From: Mobilibacterium timonense | GTDB taxonomy: Bacteria; Bacillota; Clostridia; Peptostreptococcales; Anaerovoracaceae | NCBI RefSeq assembly: GCF_900155555.1 | Contig: NZ_FUHN01000007.1 | Span: 239,911-303,910, forward strand | DNA: 64,000 nt | Direction: 5' to 3' | Shown here: positions 59,701 to 64,000 of the stretch, piece by piece | How the letters are laid out: every line of letters begins with the position of its first letter | Numbering within the stretch: the first letter of the stretch is position 1 | The notes under the pieces: model-generated | What the model was told of the DNA's origin: nothing | Seen by the model: the letters and a program-made list of their open reading frames with translations, nothing else | The model's database searches: none | Made by a program: the position numbers and the translations under genes

Positions 59701-60210
59701 GAAGTGAGTCATATTGTGCATTCCGGTGAGCTCATCGTAGTGCTTTGAGAATTCAGTGCTCTCAGATGGAGAATATTTATCGGACAGCGTGGTCAGTACA
59801 GCCTTCACGATTTCATCATTTCCGGAATCGGCAGTTTCATCTGTGTACGTGATAAAAGCCAGTTCCGCACCGTTTACCGAAATGTGTTTGCCTGTTCCGT
59901 GAATAATATGATAATCGGACTGGTCTTCCCTCCTGTTCCTGAATATCACATCGTAGCTGTCGTCCTGTGTTGCAAAACTGTAAGAATGATCTTCCATCCT
60001 TGCAATATCGTCGGGATGAACGTTTCTGTACAGATCTGTGTTGAGGCAGTACACTGCTTCCTGACAGCTGTCATATCCGAATAGCCTAAGATATGCCTTT
60101 GAAACAAGAAGTGGCTTTATCTGATCGTCTACATACCGGTATACGGCAAGAGGGATAGGGATATTTTCAAGAAAAGACCGTGTATCAGATGATATTTCAT
60201 ACGTCCCCAT
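56788..60210 (-). CDS. PAS-GGDEF*-EAL-PAS-PAS-GGDEF* protein
   Basis: A 1140-residue cytoplasmic protein. Residues 1-130 are a PAS domain (NVHPDDIARMEDHSY); 160-300 a GGDEF-type domain (DELTGMHNMTHFLE) whose active site reads FESDHFVVY instead of GGDEF; 320-575 an EAL domain with the motif SGEALVRWMDPE near 353, VNLSRKDF, IEITESAF, MDDFGSGYSSL near 475, LKIDMAFLKDF, EGVETEEQ and QGYYFGRP, so an active phosphodiesterase is expected. Residues 600-900 hold two further PAS-like regions, and about 985-1140 a second GGDEF-like domain (VDEVTGLANARGV) with RVQGSLFYLL at the site, also inactive. GGAGCAG precedes the ATG, which follows the stop of the upstream cyclase by only one or two bases, implying a coupled cyclase/phosphodiesterase pair. 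Confidence 0.88.
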   Translation of the reverse strand: MGTYEISSDTRSFLENIPIPLAVYRYVDDQIKPLLVSKAYLRLFGYDSCQEAVYCLNTDLYRNVHPDDIARMEDHSYSFATQDDSYDVIFRNRREDQSDYHIIHGTGKHISVNGAELAFITYTDETADSGNDEIVKAVLTTLSDKYSPSESTEFSKHYDELTGMHNMTHFLEYAGAGIEKMWEKGQVPVVMYFDLCDLKMFNSRYGFKAGDEQICCLARLIGKFFDADKSSRFESDHFVVYSEDDQIESRLNELFLQMKDLNDGNNLAVKVGIFKFENDGTRLTDACDKARLACESISGTISSVFEWFNDRIMERASFKYYIMRNFEKALNNGWIKVFYQPVVRTMTRTVCSGEALVRWMDPEYGVISPGQFIPILEETGQIYRLDLHVFEQVCRDYRKVSGNDVDVIPVSVNLSRKDFLHDDLPDTLDRISQQYGVPREFTNIEITESAFVKNIDKVEAFISRFHQLGYKVWMDDFGSGYSSLEVLKNYSFDELKIDMAFLKDFDEKSRKMITSIVRMAKSLDISTLAEGVETEEQYLFLRNIGCEKIQGYYFGRPMPIDQMPGFFKSMGMTREPAKWRSYFSRLSQIDYLTDKPLCVVDDDGVNMNLLFANQAYRDVLIKDNVPDLKGWEKKINTAGDPIHMFHRQFADQQLRKLNGPQTTSYPSGDHYMQLTGSVVAIQGDHYLYKVHIQYVTVKVDDIQQVRMESMSDLYYMCNDIAIYDLENNTVEGVKSSLSDQPMGVGIKLKDLTSVINAWKMNYCYLPDQKRFAEFMDVSTLRSRMENNDKSALTGMFRSITASGEYRWFLHLIVPVQRSDFRLALHVTLETGMDEESIKKVASDLSDAGSSRHTVGVTDEVLWKNMILNAKRMYFWKDDKRRFLGASRSFLRYFGFSSEEDIIGKTDEDMMWHIDPAPFRDDEEEILSRGKKIYLRRGCCIVNGTNRDIIVSKIPVYRDGRIIGLLGTVIDAEGSTKFFNEENKLSSVDEVTGLANARGVSESIYSYLSERWHRGTNVALMEIIVPEYSDVVRLYGDDSGNCLLCETGAILRKSAGTRCVIGRVQGSLFYLLMNFNSKEDVRNIARKIRQGIESMRKAGQWSGNCSVDITVSYTDKSSSDKESYINGLTRLILNSEDHEEL

Positions 60211-60211
60211 T

Positions 60212-61276
60212 TTATCTGCTCCTTCTGTCGTTTTCAGCTTTCTGGTAATGTTGACGCTTTACCTCCGACATCTCGTTCGCTGCATTTTTCGTCAGCGCGC
60301 TCATGTCGATATCTTCTTTTTTCATATCTGACATGCCCATGGAGACCGAAAAACCCGCAGCCTTGATCTCTTCGTATATGCGATCCATCATTTTCCGTAT
60401 CTCATTCTCGTTGCAGTCCGGAATGAAAGCCACGAACTCATCACCGCCTATCCGGTAGGAATATTCCTGCCCGAAATGGCGCTGGAATATCTCTGAGGCG
60501 GTCTTAAGGATGCTGTCACCCGCATCATACCCCTGTTTTATGTCCACCTCGTGAAGCCCGTTGACGTCGAGAAAAACACATGAGAGATTTTTTCTGCACC
60601 TTCCGGGAAAGATGGAGAGTTCCTGCTCGTAGAGGTTACGACTGTTCAGTCCGGTCATCAGGTCCGTCTCGCTTATATACTTCCACTTTCCTTCAAAGTA
60701 CAGGCGCTGGATCTTGATCCGCGTCATATACGTACTGGTTATGATGCCAACCGTTCCGAATATCAGGGACTGAGCAATATCCAGCGGAAGTATGTTCCTG
60801 GCGTCATTTATCACTGCGCTGACAATGAATAGAGTGGTGCAGGCACATATATAAAGGCTTATCCGAACGGGGCGGTCCGTGAAAAACAACGGCAGCACCA
60901 TGATAAATGCTATGTATTTTACCGCCATCATATCGGGATTCATAATGGTGCTGAGTACTATGCTGTAACCTATCAGGATGCTGTTGAAAACATAGATCTG
61001 TAAAAGTATGTTGGTGTTTGCTCTCTTTTCCACTACCCTCGCGTGAAAAAATGACAGGATCAGGCAGATCTGCAGCGACAGATAGACCCAGAAGTGATTG
61101 CTGAATCCACCGTAATAGAAATACACAAAAACAACTCCGGGTATGAGCAACAAGCTCAGTATCCTGGAGAGAAACATAAGATTCTTGCGATTGTCCTCGT
61201 TGACCCGCCCTTTCAGTTTGCGGTATTCTTCTTCAGATATTCCAATATTAAAAAAAGACGAAATTATATCAAACAC
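60212..61276 (-). CDS. Membrane diguanylate cyclase (GGDEF)
   Basis: A 354-residue protein starting at GTG 61276 (GAGGGGG upstream). Five to six hydrophobic helices at about residues 30-190 form an unknown sensor. The GGDEF domain begins TDLMTGLNSRNLYEQE, with the metal strand VFLDVNGLHEVD and an intact RIGGDEFVAFIPD near 275. An RxxD inhibitory site is not evident before it. It is translationally coupled to the EAL protein downstream, so the two may act on one local c-di-GMP pool. A -10 box (TATAAT, minus strand 61331-61336) lies upstream. Confidence 0.88.
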   Translation of the reverse strand: MFDIISSFFNIGISEEEYRKLKGRVNEDNRKNLMFLSRILSLLLIPGVVFVYFYYGGFSNHFWVYLSLQICLILSFFHARVVEKRANTNILLQIYVFNSILIGYSIVLSTIMNPDMMAVKYIAFIMVLPLFFTDRPVRISLYICACTTLFIVSAVINDARNILPLDIAQSLIFGTVGIITSTYMTRIKIQRLYFEGKWKYISETDLMTGLNSRNLYEQELSIFPGRCRKNLSCVFLDVNGLHEVDIKQGYDAGDSILKTASEIFQRHFGQEYSYRIGGDEFVAFIPDCNENEIRKMMDRIYEEIKAAGFSVSMGMSDMKKEDIDMSALTKNAANEMSEVKRQHYQKAENDRRSR

Positions 61277-61301
61277 TTTCCAGCTACCCCCTCAGGCACC
61301 T

Positions 61302-61313
61302 TGTGATATCACA
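61302..61313. promoter_or_regulatory. Perfect palindrome TGTGATATCACA before the cyclase gene
   Basis: A 12-bp perfect palindrome between the candidate -10 (61331-61336) and the GTG start at 61276. The spacing between half-sites (2 bp) is not that of a CRP/FNR site (6 bp). It may bind an unidentified repressor. Confidence 0.35.
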
Positions 61314-61413
61314 TTTTGAATACTCTACACATTATAACCCCGCGATTAAATAATTGCCTGATATTTTCAGATGTTCTTATTTGAAATCACCGTGTCACCG
61401 GGGACGTTTCTTG

Positions 61414-61442
61414 TTGACAAATTGCAATTCATATCATACTAT
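61414..61442 (+). promoter_or_regulatory. Promoter of the TetR gene
   Basis: Perfect TTGACA (61414-61419), 17-bp spacer, TACTAT (61437-61442). AATTGCAATT at the start of the spacer (61420-61429) is a small perfect palindrome that could be an operator. Confidence 0.82.
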
Positions 61443-61507
61443 TGATTATAGTCAAGAGTACGGTATTTCTTGTTAAGGTTCAACTCACATCACCGAGGAG
61501 GTTTGAT

Positions 61508-62203
61508 TTGCCAAAGGGACTTCAGTCAAAGGGGATCGCGCGCAGGAACAGGATGCTCCACGCCGCCATAAGGCTTTTTCTGCAGAACGGATACGAGAAG
61601 ACTACGACCTCGTCCATCGCCAAGGAGGCAGGCATGGCGCCATCATCGTTTTTTGCTGCCTTCGCGAGCAAGGAGGCCCTTCTCCTGATCCTCGTAAAAT
61701 TGATGTTCGCAGGCCAGTTCGAAAGTGCGGAGCAAATACAGGGTCAGTCGGATGACGACCCCGTGATGCTGTACGCGGTCGAGACGTCACTGCAGATGTA
61801 CATCACCGAGCTGTCCGAGCCGCTGCGCGACCTGTACGTCACTGGATACTCCCTGCCCTCCACCTCCGAGTACATCTACAGCAGCACGGCGAAGCGGCTT
61901 CCTCAGATCTTCGGGAAGTACATGCCGGACGCCCAGGAAAAGGATTTCTACGAAATGGACATCGGTTCGTCGGGGATGATGCGGGCGTACATGGCCAGAC
62001 CCTGCGATTTCTATTTCACAGTCGAAGACAAGATATCCCGCTTCCTAGAGAATTCGCTTACGCTTTACTGCGTTCCCGTGGAAAAGCAGCATCAGGTGAT
62101 CCGGAAGGTGCTCGAGATGGACCTCGGGCCGGCCGCGGAGAAAATAATCACCGGAATGGCGCAGAAAGCCGATGAGGGCATCGATCTTATCGGTGATGAG
62201 TAA
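61508..62203 (+). CDS. TetR-family regulator (TTG start)
   Basis: A 231-residue regulator. I place the start at TTG 61508 because GAGGAGG lies eight bases upstream and the promoter would start transcription near 61449, after the first ATG of the open frame. The N-terminal TetR HTH is RNRMLHAAIRLFLQNGYEKT, TTSSIAKEAGMAPSSFFAAF and ASKEALLLILVKLMF, residues about 12-60. The C-terminal helical domain has no recognisable ligand motif. It is followed, 39 bp on, by a secreted surface protein gene, which may be cotranscribed. It has its own consensus promoter with a palindromic spacer. Confidence 0.88.
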   Translation: MPKGLQSKGIARRNRMLHAAIRLFLQNGYEKTTTSSIAKEAGMAPSSFFAAFASKEALLLILVKLMFAGQFESAEQIQGQSDDDPVMLYAVETSLQMYITELSEPLRDLYVTGYSLPSTSEYIYSSTAKRLPQIFGKYMPDAQEKDFYEMDIGSSGMMRAYMARPCDFYFTVEDKISRFLENSLTLYCVPVEKQHQVIRKVLEMDLGPAAEKIITGMAQKADEGIDLIGDE

Positions 62204-62242
62204 AGAGCAAACGGTAAAAATCAAAAAAGAGAGGTCTCAGAA

Positions 62243-63154
62243 ATGTCTACCATGAGGAACAACAGGAACAGAAAAAGTCTAAGCTATCTCGTCACATCTC
62301 TGCTGCTCTGCTGCATGCTGTGCCTCACAGGCCTGGCCGGTACCGTCTGGGCAGCCGATGATGAAGCCGGTCCGGATTGGGATCCTGCATACCTGGCAAA
62401 ATCATGGCCTGCATCCGGGCTTAACGTGATATGTGACTCAGACAGCTCACATAACATCAACCATATCTATCTCACGGATTATGCAGTCACAAAAAAATAC
62501 AGGGTCGATAAGTTCTTTTTCTACAGAGATGTCTGGTGCTTTGAGGTCATCCCGAAAGACCCTGCACAGTATTTTCCAAAGGACCCTGCACACGAGGCGT
62601 GCGGCGAGTCTGTGCCCCTCAGAATATATTGCGACGATAACGGCAAATATCTAGGTTCTCTGGATGGTGAATACCACTGCAGATGTCAGGCCTATACGCC
62701 TGAGTTCAGATGGAACAACGCGGAAAACCTTAAGCTCTCTCTGCCGGTGGATACGAACGTCTACGCCAATGTTGAAAAAGCAAGAGAGGCAGCCAACGCA
62801 GCATTCCCGAAACAGACGACCGCTACGGGGACAGACGGATATACCTACCTGTTCTCTGGATGGGACGAAGGCATCGTAAAAGACAAGACTATTATATTCA
62901 CGGGGAACTGGGAAAAAGTGCCCGGCCAGGAGACGGCAGAACCTGAAGAACAGGGAAAGCCAGCAGTACAGGCCGGAACGACGGGAAAGACTGAAACCAC
63001 GGTCAGGACTGCTGCAACCACGAAAACCGTGACGAAGGCTCCTAAGACAGAAGACACTTCCGACCTTACGCCGTGGTTCGCCGCGCTGGTGACAGCTTCT
63101 GGCCTGCTGGGTGCGGGAGTGTACATGAGGAGAAGATCCAGGTCAAAGTCCTGA
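62243..63154 (+). CDS. Secreted surface protein with sortase-type C-terminus
   Basis: A 303-residue protein. The N-terminus is a signal peptide (basic MRNNRNRK then YLVTSLLLCCMLCLTGLAG, cleavage probably after VWA near residue 37). The middle contains six Cys residues (CDSD, HEACGES, IYCDD, HCRCQ) that may form disulfides, and a B-repeat-like TYLFSGWDEGIVKDKTIIFT stretch near residue 205. A Thr/Lys/Glu-rich linker follows, then APKTEDTSDL, a membrane helix (WFAALVTASGLLGAGVYM) and RRRSRSKS. That is the layout of cell-wall-anchored proteins with a PKTxDT-like, non-LPXTG sorting signal. No sortase gene is present here. AGAGAGG precedes the ATG. Confidence 0.75.
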   Translation: MSTMRNNRNRKSLSYLVTSLLLCCMLCLTGLAGTVWAADDEAGPDWDPAYLAKSWPASGLNVICDSDSSHNINHIYLTDYAVTKKYRVDKFFFYRDVWCFEVIPKDPAQYFPKDPAHEACGESVPLRIYCDDNGKYLGSLDGEYHCRCQAYTPEFRWNNAENLKLSLPVDTNVYANVEKAREAANAAFPKQTTATGTDGYTYLFSGWDEGIVKDKTIIFTGNWEKVPGQETAEPEEQGKPAVQAGTTGKTETTVRTAATTKTVTKAPKTEDTSDLTPWFAALVTASGLLGAGVYMRRRSRSKS

Positions 63155-63206
63155 CAATAAGCAATCATCGAGGACCGGTCCACCGGTCATATGCCCCTTT
63201 TGATGA

Positions 63207-63248
63207 CGCCGCCATGCATTCATGTCCCCCGCATGGCGGCGGTTTTTT
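63207..63248 (+). terminator. Terminator of the surface protein gene
   Basis: CGCCGCCATGC and GCATGGCGGCG form an 11-bp perfect stem followed by G and TTTTTT. The IS200 element begins about 20 bp further on. Confidence 0.92.
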
Positions 63249-63293
63249 GTGATCTTTAGTGTAAAAAAACCACCGGCTAAGCCGGTGGAGTAA

Positions 63294-63307
63294 GAAGCTT
63301 TAGCTTC
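63294..63307 (+). repeat. Second left-end inverted repeat of the IS
   Basis: GAAGCT-TT-AGCTTC, followed by AAGAAAAAAC. In IS200 such internal repeats limit transposase expression, either by ending transcription from outside or by masking the ribosome site. Confidence 0.5.
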
Positions 63308-63379
63308 AAGAAAAAACCTCCTGTGATATCATGAATGAGGCTTCCAACCGCACTCATGTAACAAAGGAGGAATAAATCG

Positions 63380-63865
63380 ATGGGTAATATTACCAAAACC
63401 GACATCAATAGTTTAACACATTCGAAGTGGCGGTGTCAGTATCACGTAGTGTTTGCGCCGAAGTACAGGAGACAAATTATCTACGGAAAAATAAAAGAGG
63501 ATATTGGCAAGATACTTAGGCAGTTGTGTGATCAGAAAGGCATAGAAATAATAGAAGCGGAGTTGTGCCCTGATCATGTACACATGCTGATATCAATTCC
63601 GCCAAAATACAGCGTATCGCAAGTGATGGGATATCTGAAGGGAAAAAGCTCACTGATGATATTCGACAGACATGCGAATATGAAATATCGGTATGGGAAC
63701 AGGCATTTCTGGTGCCGTGGCTATTATGTCGATACAGTTGGCAGAAACAAAAAGGCAATCGCAGAATACATACGAAACCAACTGCAAGAAGATATCGCAA
63801 ATGATCAATTAACATTGAAGGAGTACATAGACCCGTTCACGGGTAGCAAGAATACGAAGGCATAA
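63380..63865 (+). CDS. tnpA: IS200/IS605 Y1 transposase
   Basis: A 161-residue single-strand DNA transposase. The HUH motif is CPDHVHMLISIP near residue 66 (His-hydrophobic-His), and the catalytic Tyr is in WCRGYYVDTVGRNKKAI near residue 120. The N-terminal KWRCQYHVVFAPKYRRQIIY is typical of the IS200 branch. Length is normal, so it is probably active. AAAGGAGGAATAAATCG precedes the ATG. It acts on the hairpin ends of the element. Confidence 0.96.
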   Translation: MGNITKTDINSLTHSKWRCQYHVVFAPKYRRQIIYGKIKEDIGKILRQLCDQKGIEIIEAELCPDHVHMLISIPPKYSVSQVMGYLKGKSSLMIFDRHANMKYRYGNRHFWCRGYYVDTVGRNKKAIAEYIRNQLQEDIANDQLTLKEYIDPFTGSKNTKA

Positions 63866-63871
63866 TAAAAA

Positions 63872-63964
63872 GCGCCCTTAGGCGCAGCCGGAAAATAGAG
63901 ATGCGGTTGGCAGTCTATTTCGGTGCGTCTTAAGACGCCTGCAAGTAACAGGCCCTTTTAGGGC
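63872..63964 (+). ncRNA. Structured region between tnpA and the right end
   Basis: Four hairpins follow the tnpA stop: GCGCC-CTTA-GGCGC (63872-63885); a 14-bp stem with bulges pairing CGCA-CCG-AAATAGA with TCTATTT-CGG-TGCG (about 63883-63927); GCGTC-TTAA-GACGC (63925-63938, mutually exclusive with the base of the last); and GCCC-TTTTA-GGGC (63952-63964). It could be an RNA like the guide/leader RNAs found at right ends of this family, or just structured 3' UTR. No promoter or partner protein is visible. Confidence 0.4.
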
Positions 63965-64000
63965 AAGGACAAACCACCAGTTCAACTGGTGGTTATGATT

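Larger units (their letters stand above)
63262..64000 (+). mobile_element. IS200/IS605-family insertion sequence (tnpA only)
   Basis: Left end: perfect hairpin CCACCGG-CTAAG-CCGGTGG at 63270-63288 (stem 7 to 8 bp). Right end: ACCACCAG...CTGGTGGT hairpin at 63973-63993. The two ends share the CCACC/GGTGG stem, as subterminal hairpins of this family do. Between them lies one Y1 transposase gene. There is no tnpB, and no target duplication is expected in this family. It inserted just behind a rho-independent terminator. The exact cleavage points cannot be fixed, and the window ends 7 bp after the right hairpin. Confidence 0.85.

Noticed and set aside
61302..61313. TGTGATATCACA as a CRP/FNR-type site
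   Set aside because: The half-sites are separated by two bases instead of six.

Overview
The window reads as a chromosomal segment of a Gram-positive, probably anaerobic member of the Clostridia (Bacillota). The grounds are the strong AGGAGG-type ribosome sites, a short zinc-ribbon-type ribosomal protein L28, ECF-type vitamin S components (ThiT, FolT), a prolyl-tRNA deacylase of the PrdX type, an Asp23/Gls24 protein, a class A penicillin-binding protein with a glycine-rich tail, and a reductase of the adenylylsulfate-reductase type with a dicluster ferredoxin. A more exact placement (for example Anaerovoracaceae) is a guess. I saw no rRNA, tRNA or CRISPR array.

Layout. 1-3.1 kb: rpmB, an Asp23-like gene, recG and the start of rsmD on the minus strand. 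3.2-8.1 kb: a membrane-anchored M20-dipeptidase-like protein that has lost its metal ligands, then PBP1A. 8.4-16.9 kb: an NSS symporter, metY, a two-gene FAD/ferredoxin reductase related to AprBA, the serine symporter sstT, and cardiolipin synthase with a PhzF protein. 18.0-21.7 kb: an argG-argH-argF operon behind a strong promoter with a candidate ArgR box. 21.9-28 kb: a tandem (double) GntR/FCD regulator divergent from thiT, then an operon of acyl-CoA ligase, MTA/SAH nucleosidase and the split threonine/serine exporter. 28.1-32.4 kb: a phosphate module (Na/Pi cotransporter, phoP-like, phoR-like) with an 11-bp-periodic Pho-box candidate. 32.5-35.5 kb: a YbaK deacylase and a membrane GGDEF-GGDEF-EAL protein. 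35.7-38.6 kb: folT-folC-ZIP transporter behind a recognisable tetrahydrofolate riboswitch. 39-44.4 kb: TMEM175, PrdX and two successive MarR-MATE efflux modules with visible operators. 44.4-50.3 kb: an MFS-CocE hydrolase-amino-acid permease operon, divergent from an HTH regulator. 50.3-61.3 kb: MgtC, TVP38, cyclic-di-GMP genes and several decayed genes (csaA, ybjQ, ogt). 61.5-64 kb: a TetR regulator, a sortase-substrate-like surface protein and an IS200/IS605 element reaching the window edge.

Themes. Cyclic-di-GMP signalling is dense: four full GGDEF/EAL proteins and one GGDEF remnant. At least five genes are decayed or catalytically degenerate. No known defence system is present. The best leads for something undescribed are the membrane-bound pseudo-dipeptidase, the tandem GntR/FCD fusion, the AprBA-like reductase beside metY, and the MFS-CocE-permease operon.
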